The notes under the pieces: generated by a model | Databases searched by the model: none | What the model was told of the DNA's origin: nothing | What the model saw: only the letters and a program-made list of their open reading frames with translations | Made by a program: the position numbers and the translations under genes | Assembly (NCBI RefSeq): GCF_004151105.1 | Contig: NZ_PHRF01000057.1 | Span: 9,115 to 73,114 of the forward strand | Origin: Streptomyces sp. L-9-10 | GTDB taxonomy: Bacteria; Actinomycetota; Actinomycetes; Streptomycetales; Streptomycetaceae | Reading direction: 5' to 3' | Length of the DNA stretch: 64,000 nucleotides | Shown: positions 43,382-51,249 of the stretch, piece by piece | Layout of the letters: each line of letters begins with the position of its first letter | Position numbering within the stretch: the stretch's first letter is position 1

Positions 43382-44533
43382 ATGGAGCGCGACCCCTTCG
43401 ACTGGACCGACGACGAGGCGCGCCGCCGTGAACGGTCGGGTCTGGTCCGTACGCTCCGGCCGCGCCCCGCCGAATCCGGGCTGCTGGACCTGGCGAGCAA
43501 CGACTATCTGGGGCTCACCCGCCACCCTGCCGTGACCGGCGCGGCGGCGGAGGCCGCGCGCCGCTGGGGCGCCGGCGCCACCGGCTCCCGGCTGGTCACG
43601 GGCAGCACCGAACTGCACGCCGAACTGGAGAGTGAACTGGCCGCGTTCTGCGGCTTCGAGGCCGCGCTCGTCCTCTCCTCCGGATACGCGGCCAATCTGG
43701 CCGCCCTCACCGCGCTCACGGCCCGCGACTCGCTGCTGCTGTCCGACGCGGGCAATCACGCCTCGATCGTGGACGGCTGCCGGCTCTCGCGCGCCGAGAC
43801 CGTGGTCGTCCCGCACGCCGAACCCGAGGCCGTACGCAAGACACTCGACGCGCACGCCGGGCGGCGGGCGCTCATGGTGAGCGACGCGGTGTTCTCCGTG
43901 GACGGCGACGCGGCGCCGCTCGGCGAACTCGCCGAGGTCTGCCGAACCCGGGGCGCGGCGCTGCTCGTCGATGACGCGCACGGACTGGGGGTGCTCGGCG
44001 CGGGGGGCCGGGGCACGCCGTACGCGGCGGGTATCGCCGGCGCCAACGGTGTGGTGGCCACCGTCACGCTCTCGAAGTCCCTGGGCAGCCAGGGCGGCGC
44101 GGTACTCGGCCCTGCACGGGTCATCGGCCATCTGGTCAACGCCGCCCGTACGTTCATCTTCGACACCGGACTGGCGCCGGCGGCCGTGGGAGGCGCGCTG
44201 GAGAGTCTGCGGCTGCTGCGCCGCGAGCCCGCCCGGCCGGAGCGGGCGCGTGAGGTGGCCCGTACGCTGCACCGGCTGCTGACCGGGGCGGGCCTGACGG
44301 CCGTACGACCGGACGCCGCCGTGGTCTCCGTGCGGGCGCCGTCCCCCGAGGCGGCGGTGCGCTGGGCCGCGGAGTGCCGTGCGGCGGGGCTGGCCGTGGG
44401 GTGCTTCCGTCCGCCCTCGGTGCCGGACGGCATCTCCAGGATCCGGCTCACCGCGCGTGCCGATCTGACGGATCAGCAGATCGGCACGGCGGTGGACACG
44501 ATCGTCGCGCTCGCGCCGGGGGACGCGAGCTGA
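43382..44533 (+). CDS. bioF: 8-Amino-7-oxononanoate synthase
   Basis: PLP enzyme joining pimeloyl thioester and alanine to form KAPA, the first dedicated ring-building step. 383 residues, ATG 43382 with AAAGGA 7 bases upstream. Motifs: LDLASNDYLGL at 35-45, GSRLVTGS at 68-75, LLVDDAHGLGVLG at 194-206 and the PLP lysine Lys232 in TLSKSLGSQGG. Divergent from bioB across a 142-base gap. No bioC, bioH or bioW is adjacent, so the pimeloyl supply is encoded elsewhere. The stop is 19 bases from the convergent DUF397 gene. Confidence 0.94.
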   Translation: MERDPFDWTDDEARRRERSGLVRTLRPRPAESGLLDLASNDYLGLTRHPAVTGAAAEAARRWGAGATGSRLVTGSTELHAELESELAAFCGFEAALVLSSGYAANLAALTALTARDSLLLSDAGNHASIVDGCRLSRAETVVVPHAEPEAVRKTLDAHAGRRALMVSDAVFSVDGDAAPLGELAEVCRTRGAALLVDDAHGLGVLGAGGRGTPYAAGIAGANGVVATVTLSKSLGSQGGAVLGPARVIGHLVNAARTFIFDTGLAPAAVGGALESLRLLRREPARPERAREVARTLHRLLTGAGLTAVRPDAAVVSVRAPSPEAAVRWAAECRAAGLAVGCFRPPSVPDGISRIRLTARADLTDQQIGTAVDTIVALAPGDAS

Positions 44534-44552
44534 GCCGACCGGGCCCGAGCGG

Positions 44553-44759
44553 TCAGTGCGCGGGCGCCTCGTCGCGCAGCGCGGAGACGAAGGAAGTCCA
44601 CGCGTCCGCCGAGAAGAACAGATGGGGTCGGGTCACTTCCTTGGAGTCACGTACGGCCAGTCCGCCCACGGCGATGGGGGCGCACTCCACACAGTTGTTC
44701 GCGCCGGTGCTGTAGCTGCTGCGATGCCATGCGGATGGACATGTCAGGTGGGGGGTCAT
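44553..44759 (-). CDS. DUF397 small protein
   Basis: 68 residues, ATG 44759. DUF397 pattern: AWHRSSYSTGANNCVECAP at 10-28, VAVRDSK-like GLAVRDSKEVTRPHLFFSAD, and WTSFVSALRDE at the end. In Streptomyces these small proteins sit beside DUF5753 HTH proteins and RsbW-like ATPases in WhiJ-type regulatory sets and may act as partner or antagonist of the HTH protein. The gene starts 8 bases after the stop of the HTH gene, in the same operon. Confidence 0.9.
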   Translation of the reverse strand: MTPHLTCPSAWHRSSYSTGANNCVECAPIAVGGLAVRDSKEVTRPHLFFSADAWTSFVSALRDEAPAH

Positions 44760-44767
44760 GATGCTCC

Positions 44768-45622
44768 CTAGGCGCCGTCACCGATCCCGGCGATGAGATC
44801 CAATGAATCCTCTGTCGAGAGGGCATGCGCCTGCATGGTGCCGAACGCCGCGCAGTACGCCTCAAGGTCTTCTTTCCGCTCCAGATAGAGGCTATTCGTC
44901 AAATGGTCGAGAACGACCAAATCCAGATCAGTAATGTGCGGGAATGAGAAGATAACGAAAGGGCCGGTAAGTCCTACATAGCCGCCGGCCGTGAACGGCA
45001 GCACCTGAAGGCAGACATGCGGAAGACGGGCCAGCTCCGAGAGCCGCTGCAACTGCTCCCGCATCACGCCGGGCCCGCCCACCTCACGGCGCAGAACGGC
45101 CTCGTCCAGCACGGCGTGCAGCTCCAGGGGTATGTCGGCGCGCAGCACCTCCTGGCGGGCGAGCCGCACCTCGACCAGGGAGTCGACCGTCGTGGCGGGC
45201 AGTCCGCCGAGCGCGGCACGGGTCACGGCACGGGCGTACGCGGGGGTCTGGAGCAGCCCGGGGACCACGGAAGTCTCCAGCGTGCGCGCGGTGCGGGCCT
45301 GGGACTCCAGGCTGATGAAGTCCCGGTACTGTGGCGGGATCACGCCGCCGTACGCCATCCACCACCCCTGGCCGCTGCTGGTGGTCCCCGCCAAGGCGCC
45401 CAGCAGCAGCCGTTGTTGTGCGTCGGTGACGCCGAACGCGTCGAGCAGTCCGGCCAGATCCTCGTCCTTCACCCCGCTGACACCCGTCTCGAGCCGGCTG
45501 ACCTTCGACTGGTGCCAGCCGAGCAGCCGCGCGGTCTGGCCGCTCGTCAGTCCCGCGCCTTGCCGCAGCTTGCGCAATTCCTCGCCGAGCCTGCGCCGGC
45601 GCACCGCTGGAATATGCCGCAT
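44768..45622 (-). CDS. XRE-type HTH protein with DUF5753 (WhiJ-like)
   Basis: 284 residues, ATG 45622 with GGAGG 9 bases upstream. N-terminal Cro/cI-type HTH (about 10-65): LRKLRQGAGLTSGQTARLLG then WHQSKVSRLETG. The C-terminal DUF5753 domain (about 100-275) contains YRDFISLESQARTARTLETS, VVPGLLQTPAYARAV, LRREVGGPGVMREQLQ and YLERKEDLEAYCAAF. Such proteins regulate development or antibiotic production in Streptomyces together with the DUF397 and ATPase partners found here. Divergent from the RsbW-like gene. Confidence 0.9.
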   Translation of the reverse strand: MRHIPAVRRRRLGEELRKLRQGAGLTSGQTARLLGWHQSKVSRLETGVSGVKDEDLAGLLDAFGVTDAQQRLLLGALAGTTSSGQGWWMAYGGVIPPQYRDFISLESQARTARTLETSVVPGLLQTPAYARAVTRAALGGLPATTVDSLVEVRLARQEVLRADIPLELHAVLDEAVLRREVGGPGVMREQLQRLSELARLPHVCLQVLPFTAGGYVGLTGPFVIFSFPHITDLDLVVLDHLTNSLYLERKEDLEAYCAAFGTMQAHALSTEDSLDLIAGIGDGA

Positions 45623-45878
45623 GAATGATTGCCTCCCCGCCCAGTGTTCGTCGCGCCCTCGGGCGCCGCGGCGGAGAAGATATCTTTCCGGCGCCCAAAT
45701 ACGGTCTCGCGTTGCAGAGTTCACCGCTTTGAGCGACAGATATATGCAGATCTCGGTGGATCGGCCCTGGGAACGGCACGATCAGTGGGAGGCTGACGCG
45801 AAGCACGGTCCGAGGCCGTCCGCGCAGTCATTCGCTCTGTGCCGGAGCCAGGCCCGGCGGGAAAGGGACGGCGTCGCC

Positions 45879-46319
45879 ATGGCAGACCACCAGGAAGCAT
45901 CCATCACCCTGCCGAGCGATCCCGCCTCGGTCACCGCGGCGCGAAGATACGTCGTGGACCTGCTGGCCGAGTGGGGGCTGCCGGTGCGGGAGGACATGGC
46001 CGAGACGGTCCGGCTGATCGTCTCGGAACTGGCCACCAACGCGGTACAGCACACCTTCGGGCAGTCACCCACGTTCACCGTGGAGGTCCGGCTCGAACGT
46101 GACGAGCAGCTGCGCGTCGGAGTCACCGACAGCCATCCGCGCTGGCCGCAACGGCTGCCGGCGGCCGTTCAGCAGGACAACGGCCGCGGCATGGTGATCG
46201 TCCGCTCGCTCACCGCCGAGCAGGGGGGACAGCTCTCCGTCACCCCGACCGCGGAGGGGGGCAAGACGGTCTGGATCGTCCTGCCATGGACGGTCCCGGT
46301 GGCGGCCGACGTGAGCTGA
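45879..46319 (+). CDS. RsbW-like ATP-binding regulator (HATPase_c_2)
   Basis: 146 residues from ATG 45879. An in-frame ATG at 45744 would add 45 residues of coding-like composition and cannot be excluded. GHKL ATPase boxes: N-box ETVRLIVSELATNAVQHTF, G1 box VGVTDSHP and G2 box DNGRGMVIVRSL. This is the anti-sigma/kinase fold of RsbW and SpoIIAB, and in this context typically a partner of DUF5753 proteins. Divergent from the HTH gene, with about 120-255 bases between depending on the start. Confidence 0.85.
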   Translation: MADHQEASITLPSDPASVTAARRYVVDLLAEWGLPVREDMAETVRLIVSELATNAVQHTFGQSPTFTVEVRLERDEQLRVGVTDSHPRWPQRLPAAVQQDNGRGMVIVRSLTAEQGGQLSVTPTAEGGKTVWIVLPWTVPVAADVS

Positions 46320-46331
46320 GACCGGCCGACC

Positions 46332-46359
46332 GGGGCCGGGACGGGGCGGTCCCGGCCCC
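46332..46359. terminator. Hairpin between convergent ATPase and NlpC/P60 genes
   Basis: GGGGCCGGGAC (46332-46342) with its exact complement (46349-46359), 6-base loop, in the 47-base gap between two converging genes. Confidence 0.7.
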
Positions 46360-46366
46360 GTCCCGG

Positions 46367-46840
46367 TCAGTTCACCCGGCCGTAGAGGACGCTCCGGGTC
46401 CAGATCCGCTCCAGCCGCACCAGCGCCCCGGTCTTGGGCGAGTGCCAGATCCTCCCCCTGCCGGCGTAGATACCGACGTGGTAGACGCTGTTGCCCCAGT
46501 GGAAGAACACCAGGTCCCCCTTGCGCCGTTGGGAGGAAGAGATGTGCCGGGATGAGTTGTACTGCTGCTGGGCCGTACGGGGGAGCGTCTTGCCGGCCTT
46601 CTTGAACGAGTAGAGCGTCAGCCCGGAGCAGTCGAAGCGGTGGGGCCCCGTGGCTCCCCACCGGTACGGAGAGCCCTTCTTCGAGGCGGCGATCTTGAGG
46701 GCGTTGACCGCGCGCGTGGCGGCCTCCGCCTCGGACGTGGCGCCGGGCACGAGCATCGTGCCGCCGAGCGCGGCGAGTGTGAGGACCGAAACCGCACCGG
46801 TCCTGGACAGCAGAGACGGGACATTCGTCTGCGCGGTCAT
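46367..46840 (-). CDS. Secreted NlpC/P60 cell-wall hydrolase
   Basis: Peptidoglycan endopeptidase, 157 residues. ATG 46840 is preferred over the TTG at 46846 because AAGGG lies 6 bases before it. Signal peptide at about 1-41 (SRTGAVSVLTLAALGGTML, cleaved near AEAA). One NlpC/P60 domain with Cys71 in FDCSGL, His121 in YHVGIYAG and His133 in IWHSP. It has no SH3, LysM or coiled-coil targeting part, so it is a minimal secreted enzyme. Its 5' leader carries a c-di-AMP riboswitch, which ties cell-wall cleavage to that second messenger as known for Streptomyces rpfA and NlpC genes. Confidence 0.92.
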   Translation of the reverse strand: MTAQTNVPSLLSRTGAVSVLTLAALGGTMLVPGATSEAEAATRAVNALKIAASKKGSPYRWGATGPHRFDCSGLTLYSFKKAGKTLPRTAQQQYNSSRHISSSQRRKGDLVFFHWGNSVYHVGIYAGRGRIWHSPKTGALVRLERIWTRSVLYGRVN

Positions 46841-46856
46841 GCGCAACCCTTCGTCA

Positions 46857-47032
46857 GCCGCCTGTGAAGGATGACCTGTCGGGTTCGGGCTGGCGAAGTT
46901 GCCCGGCCGCTCTCACGACTTCACCCCGAGGGACGACCACACCGGGCGTCGTCCCGTTCTGCCTGGGTCCTCCACTCCTGCCGATCCACTCCTGTCGACC
47001 AGGCATCCGGTGCGGCGGCAGGACTCGGCGTC
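46857..47032 (-). promoter_or_regulatory. Cyclic di-AMP riboswitch (ydaO/yuaA type)
   Basis: Read on the reverse strand, the 5' part has GCCGAGTCCTG and GGAGTGGAGGACCCA. The middle has GGGGTGAA. The 3' part has CCCGAACCCGACAGG, then TCATCCTTCACAGGCGGC. These match, in order, the conserved blocks of ydaO RNAs (GCCGAAUCC, GGGGUUAAUC, CCGACAGCUAAC...GGC). It ends 16 bases before the NlpC/P60 ATG, just before the ribosome site, and c-di-AMP binding is expected to lower expression. No covariance model could be run. Confidence 0.85.
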
Positions 47033-47295
47033 CGCCCGGACCGCCCCGCCGCGGTGGCGGGGGCTTGTCGTCCCACGGATCTTGACGCAGGAACAGGTGG
47101 ATATCCGAGACGAAACGACGATATGTGAAGTTCATCACGGATGCCCCAAAAGGGTGGCGAAGGGGTGTGTCACGCCGGCGGCGCGAGCCCCGATGAGGGC
47201 CGTACCTGCAAGGGAGTTCGGGGCGCCTGGACGATCCGGTCGCTTCGCGCAACTTGGGACCCCGTACTGGTCCGGACGGTTCATACGCCGAACGT
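47033..47295. other. Gap upstream of riboswitch, no gene
   Basis: Contains the presumed promoter of the riboswitch transcript (GATATC and CATATCG stretches, none convincing) and otherwise nothing recognised. Open frames here lack coding character. Confidence 0.4.
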
Positions 47296-47340
47296 GCGAG
47301 TCGTTCCCGTATGGGCGGCGTCCATACGGGAACGACTCGC
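47296..47340 (-). terminator. Perfect 19-bp hairpin after clpP
   Basis: Arms 47296-47314 and 47322-47340 are exactly complementary over 19 bp (core AGTCGTTCCCGTATGG) with a 7-base loop. It lies 17 bases beyond the clpP stop. Confidence 0.85.
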
Positions 47341-47357
47341 CGTGCCGGCACCGGCGT

Positions 47358-48005
47358 TCACCGCCCGCCGAAGGGGTCGCGCGGCGTGTCGAGGGATGTC
47401 TTGCGGTTCCGGATGACGTGATCGAGCAGTCCGTACGCCTGGGCGGCCGGCGCGTCGAAGATCGTGTCGCGCTCGATGTCCTCGGTGATCCGCTCGGTGC
47501 TCTGCCCGGTGTGACGCACCAGCATGGACGTGAGCAGCGACCGCAGTCGGAGCATCTCCCGCGCGTGGATCTCCAGGTCGGACGGCCGGCCCTGGATCGG
47601 CTCCTCGATGGCGGGCTGCCGGAGGACGAGCCGGGCGCCGGGCAGCGCCAGCCGCTTGCCCGGCGCCCCCGCGGCCAGCAGTACGGCGGCGGTCGAGACC
47701 GCCTGTCCGAGGCAGACGGTCTCCACGTCGCAGGTCACGATCCGCATCGTGTCGTAGATCGCGGACATGGCGCTGATCGACCCGCCCGGGGAGTTGATGT
47801 AGAGCGAGATGTCCCGGTCGGGCGCCGCGTATTCGAGGTGGATGAGCTGCGCGATCACATCGTTGGCCGCGGTGTCGTCGACCGGCGTGCCGAGGAAGAT
47901 GATCCGCTCTTCGAGGAGCTTCGAGTACGGGTCGAGGGTGCGGGTCCCGTTGGTCGTCCGCTCGGTGAACTCGGGCAGGACGTAGCGGGCTGACGGACGG
48001 TTCAT
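47358..48005 (-). CDS. ClpP-family protease paralogue lacking the catalytic His
   Basis: Clp protease core subunit family, 215 residues, ATG 48005. The N-terminus resembles the ClpP3/ClpP5-type paralogues of Streptomyces. Ser104 lies in the nucleophile segment GQAVSTAAVLLAAG and Asp180 in IERDTIF. But the segment that should read I-H-Q-P is LVLRQP, so the catalytic His is Arg129 (codon CGG, 47619-47621 reverse). The change needs two base substitutions. The rest (INSPGGSISAMSAIYD, YGLLDHVI) is normal. It may be an inactive subunit that joins other ClpPs. It is single, with no clpP4-like partner next to it. An inverted repeat lies in its promoter region. Confidence 0.9.
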   Translation of the reverse strand: MNRPSARYVLPEFTERTTNGTRTLDPYSKLLEERIIFLGTPVDDTAANDVIAQLIHLEYAAPDRDISLYINSPGGSISAMSAIYDTMRIVTCDVETVCLGQAVSTAAVLLAAGAPGKRLALPGARLVLRQPAIEEPIQGRPSDLEIHAREMLRLRSLLTSMLVRHTGQSTERITEDIERDTIFDAPAAQAYGLLDHVIRNRKTSLDTPRDPFGGR

Positions 48006-48324
48006 GGCGTGCCTCTCCTCGTACGCGCGTCTCGCGGTTCTCGCGGGCTCTGTGAAAAATGTACAGGACGTACAGAAAATGAGATGCGGGGTATGCCGGG
48101 GAATCCGGAGCAAGAGGCCTTCGCCGTGGGCGCGTTCGGTCGAATGGAGCAGACATGAAGCGATTCTGCGGGTGCACTCTCCGCGCCTCGCCCGCTCCGG
48201 CCGTTCGCCGGGGGTGGCGTGGCGCTACACCTCGGGCATGGACGATCCTTTTGCATTCAGCCCGTTGCGGACGCCCCGGTCAGGGTCGCCCCGGCCGGAT
48301 ACGTCCCGCTCGGATACGCCCCGG
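48006..48324. other. 319-base gap upstream of clpP paralogue
   Basis: Holds the clpP promoter region with an AT-rich stretch and the inverted repeat at 48060-48074. Its far end holds degenerate 15-bp repeats that run into the end of the TPR regulator gene. A short forward frame beginning at 48239 (MDDPFAFSPLRTPRSG) is made mainly of those repeats and is not convincing as a gene. Confidence 0.5.
48060..48074. promoter_or_regulatory. Inverted repeat in clpP promoter region, candidate operator
   Basis: TGTAC-AGGAC-GTACA flanked by A-tracts on both sides, 55 bases before the clpP ATG. It is not the TTCTGCC-type PopR site nor an obvious ClgR site. Confidence 0.4.
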
Positions 48325-48329
48325 TCAGG
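48270..48329 (+). repeat. Four degenerate 15-bp tandem units at 3' end of TPR regulator
   Basis: GACGCCCCGGTCAGG, GTCGCCCCGGCCGGA, TACGTCCCGCTCGGA and TACGCCCCGGTCAGG follow one another and overlap the stop codon of the reverse-strand gene ending at 48325. Confidence 0.75.
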
Positions 48330-49695
48330 TGGGCGACGGCGGGACAGTGAGGCCCCGGGCACGGTGGAGCACGGCGGCGGCGTACGGCCGTCTTCGGAAT
48401 CCGCTCAGAGATCCGCGCAGACGCCTGAGCGCCTGGTCGGCGGGGGCCGACCGCAGACTGGGGTAGTGGTCGAGGAAGACGTGCCACTGGACACAGGACT
48501 CCTCCAGGTGACCCAGGGTCAGGAGCGTGTCGGCGAGCCGCGCCCGGGTGAGGGCACTTGATCTGTGGCGGTCCTCGGCACGGGCCTCGGCCGCGCCGGA
48601 GAAGAGCCGCGTCGCCCCCGCGGTGTCCCCCAGGGCGATCAGGGTCCTGCCGTGCTGGTAGTCGAGTCCGGGCCGGGGGTAGTGGGTGAACGGTCCTGGC
48701 AGGCCGGTCGCGCGGTCGTGCTGCGTCTCCGCCGCCGTGAGATCCCTGACGGCCTCGCGGCGGCGCCGCGTGCGGGCGTGGGTGAGCGCGCGCTGGCTCA
48801 GGACGAAGGCCCGGAGGGCCGGATCGGCGCGCCGGCCGGCGGTGTCGACGGCCGCGTCGGCGAGATCTCCGGCGTGCTCCTCGAACCCGAGGTACAGGGC
48901 CTGGGTGCTCATGGCGCGCAGGGTGGTCGCGAAGAGGCCGCGGTCGTCGGCTTCGCGGGCGAGCCCCAGAGCCGCCGCGAAGTAGCGCTGGGCCAGGCTC
49001 GGATGGCCCGCGTCCATGCTCATACGGGCCAGGAGATGGGTGAGTTGCCCCGCACCGCTCAGCAACTCCCGGCGCAGGGAGGGGCGGGCGGGAGCGGCGA
49101 GGAGACGGCTTGTGTCGTCGGTCAGATAGGCGGTCAGGGCGGTGCGCGCGTGGGCTCCGCCGTGGCGTTCCATGAGGTCCGCGAAGATGTGGACCATCCA
49201 GCGCAGGCGCTGGACGTCGGCCGGGGTGGCCCGGGGGCCCGCGGCGCGTGCCGGCGGCGGGACGGCGGGCCGCTCGGGGCTCCAGAAGGTCGCGCTGGTG
49301 GCCCCCAGGTCATAGGCGGAGCCGGTGAGCACGGCCCGGCGCGCGGGGTCGGTGTCGGCGTGCGTCAGGGCGGCGAGCCGGTCCAGGGCGTTGCCCGGCA
49401 TGTCCTGGTCGGCCAGGAGCGGATCCTCGGTCGCCTGCGGGCCCCGCGCGAGGCCGGTCTCCCGCGTCGTGACGAGCCGTCCGCAGCGGCGGCTGAACGC
49501 CGAGGCGACCAGGTCGGGTATGGGAGGCCGGGGACGGGATCCGGTCAGCCAGTGGGCGACCGAGGTGCGGTCGTAGCGCAGGCGCAGGCCCTGAGCCGCG
49601 CCCAGATCGTTGACGGTCCTGGCCAGTTCCGCCGGATTCCAGCGGGCCTCGTTGAGCAGCCGGGCAAGGTGTCGGTTGGGCTGATGGCGGGCCAC
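48325..49695 (-). CDS. HTH/TPR-type regulatory protein (Nsd-like)
   Basis: 456 residues, GTG 49695. The N-terminal ~60 residues resemble the HTH-like region of Streptomyces tetratricopeptide regulators (HLARLLNEARWNPAELARTV, then YDRTSVAHWLTGSRPRPP). The rest (about 180-440) is helical with TPR-like pairs: AQRYFAAALGLAREADDRG; LFATTLRAMSTQALYLG; ALTRARLADTLLTLGHLEES. This layout is known from NsdA/NsdB-like proteins that hold back antibiotic production and sporulation. It is divergent from the four-gene operon starting at 49973, which it could control. That link is inference from position only. Confidence 0.75.
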   Translation of the reverse strand: MARHQPNRHLARLLNEARWNPAELARTVNDLGAAQGLRLRYDRTSVAHWLTGSRPRPPIPDLVASAFSRRCGRLVTTRETGLARGPQATEDPLLADQDMPGNALDRLAALTHADTDPARRAVLTGSAYDLGATSATFWSPERPAVPPPARAAGPRATPADVQRLRWMVHIFADLMERHGGAHARTALTAYLTDDTSRLLAAPARPSLRRELLSGAGQLTHLLARMSMDAGHPSLAQRYFAAALGLAREADDRGLFATTLRAMSTQALYLGFEEHAGDLADAAVDTAGRRADPALRAFVLSQRALTHARTRRRREAVRDLTAAETQHDRATGLPGPFTHYPRPGLDYQHGRTLIALGDTAGATRLFSGAAEARAEDRHRSSALTRARLADTLLTLGHLEESCVQWHVFLDHYPSLRSAPADQALRRLRGSLSGFRRRPYAAAVLHRARGLTVPPSPT

Positions 49696-49972
49696 GGCCC
49701 CCTGTTCTCCTCAGGACGTGCCCGGTGCGCCTCGTTCGATGCCGTCGAGTGCGCGATGGCACAAGCGTTCAACGCGTGCACGCATCGATCACGGCGGACC
49801 GCGCTCGGGGGCGGGCCGATGGGTAACTGTAGGAGATATCCCCGGTCTCGCGGCGTTTCATCCCGATCCCGGTGCCCGGGACGAGTATGGCCCGATTCCT
49901 CTCCGCACCCTCCCCGAGGAGGCCCGATGGCCACCACCGCTGTTCCCGCGACCCACACGGAAAGAGTCCTCG

Positions 49973-50710
49973 ATGACGCAATTCGATGAACTGGCCGAGA
50001 TCTACGACGACTTCTCGCGGCTGCCGTTCCGCCGCGACCTCGAATTCCCCAGCGTGTTCGGGCTGCTGGGCGACCTCTCGCGGCTCAAGGTCCTGGACCT
50101 CGGCTGCGGAAGCGGCGTCTACAGCCGGGCGCTGGCACGGAGCGGCACCGCGCTGGTCGTGGGGCTCGACGAGTCCGGCGGCATGATCGACCACGCCCGC
50201 GCGCAGGAGTCCGCGGAGCCCCTGGGCGTCCGCTACGTCGACGGCGACCTGCCGGCCGGACTGGAGGGCGGCTTCGACCTGGTCATCGGCGTGTACGTCC
50301 TCCCGTACGCCACCACGTACGAGGAACTCGTGGGCCTGTGCCGGACCGCCGCTGACGCGCTGCGGCCGGGCGGCAGGTTCGTCACCCTGCCCATCCATCC
50401 CGAAGCCCACCACGACCCCCGCCACTATGAACGCTACGGATTCCGGCTGCGCACGGGCGAGTCCCCCGAGGACGGCTCCCCGGTGGATCTCGCCCTGTCC
50501 TTCGCCGCGCACGACGTCAGCATCACCGCCCGCTACTGGAGCGTGACGACGCTGGAGAAGGCGCTGCGGGAGGCCGGATTCGGTCCCGTGCGGTGGCAGT
50601 CGCACCGCTTGTCGCCCTCGGCCGCCGGCCCGCCCGAATTCTGGGCGCCCTACCTGTCCGCGCCGCACGCCGCCATCCTCGACACCTCCAAGGAGTACGA
50701 GCCGTCATGA
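49973..50710 (+). CDS. SAM-dependent class I methyltransferase (first gene of uncharacterised operon)
   Basis: 245 residues, ATG 49973 with GGAAAGAG upstream. SAM-binding motif I VLDLGCGSGVYSRAL near 39-53, then VVGLDESGGMIDHAR with the acidic ribose ligand, and a post-motif VRYVDGDLPAGLEGGFDLV. The C-terminal part HPEAHHDPRHYERYGFRL and WSVTTLEKALREAGF resembles small-molecule methyltransferases of the ToxA/16 type. Its stop overlaps the next start (ATGA), so it heads a coupled operon. Substrate unknown. Confidence 0.88.
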   Translation: MTQFDELAEIYDDFSRLPFRRDLEFPSVFGLLGDLSRLKVLDLGCGSGVYSRALARSGTALVVGLDESGGMIDHARAQESAEPLGVRYVDGDLPAGLEGGFDLVIGVYVLPYATTYEELVGLCRTAADALRPGGRFVTLPIHPEAHHDPRHYERYGFRLRTGESPEDGSPVDLALSFAAHDVSITARYWSVTTLEKALREAGFGPVRWQSHRLSPSAAGPPEFWAPYLSAPHAAILDTSKEYEPS

Positions 50711-51249
50711 CACCCCTGCCTCAACTCGCCGAACGCAGCGGCTTCCTCATCGAGAACGGCCGCTTCACCACCCTGGCCACCCACGGTCCCGACGGAGCCT
50801 GGGCCTCCACCGTCAACTACGTACCGCTGCGCAACCCCCTCCGGCTGCTGTGGTACTCGCTGCGCCGGGCCCAGCACTCACGCAATATCGAGGCGGACCC
50901 GCGGATATCCGGCTCGATCTATCTGACCGAGCTGCCCGGTTTCGGGCTGGACGGTGCGCAGTTCACCGGCACCGCGCGGCCGGTGGAGCCGGACGAACTC
51001 GGAGAGCTCAGCACCTGGTACTACGAGCGGAACTTCCCTGACGAGGAGGTCCGCCGCCAGTGGCGGCTGCCGCTGGACGAGTTCAGGGGCGACGGACCGC
51101 GCCGCTTCTATCTGCTCGAAGTCCACCGGTGGTGGCTGCTGGACATCGACCAGTGGCTCGTGGACAAGAACGACCAGCGCATCGCCGTCCCGCTGGACGC
51201 GGTCAGGGGCCGGGCGGTCGACGGCGCCGGTTCGGCGGGTGTGCGATGA
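50707..51249 (+). CDS. Pyridoxamine 5'-phosphate oxidase-fold (PPOX) protein
   Basis: 180 residues, ATG 50707 within the preceding stop (ATGA). Split-barrel flavin-binding fold: FTTLATHGPDGAWASTVNYV near 20-39, LLWYSLRRAQHSRNIEADPR near 55-74 and GSIYLTELPGFGLDGAQFTG near 75-94. It may bind FMN, F420 or haem, and members act as oxidases, reductases or accessory proteins. It overlaps the following dehydrogenase gene (ATGA), which suggests a redox role in the same pathway. The C-terminal tail is short and polar. Confidence 0.82.
   Translation: MTPLPQLAERSGFLIENGRFTTLATHGPDGAWASTVNYVPLRNPLRLLWYSLRRAQHSRNIEADPRISGSIYLTELPGFGLDGAQFTGTARPVEPDELGELSTWYYERNFPDEEVRRQWRLPLDEFRGDGPRRFYLLEVHRWWLLDIDQWLVDKNDQRIAVPLDAVRGRAVDGAGSAGVR

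Noticed and set aside
46854..47351. Reverse frame covering the riboswitch region
   Set aside because: No protein family resemblance, and the same bases match conserved riboswitch blocks.
48239..48561. Forward frame starting MDDPFAFSPLRTPRSG
   Set aside because: Encoded mostly by 15-bp tandem repeats and antisense to the TPR regulator; no ribosome site.
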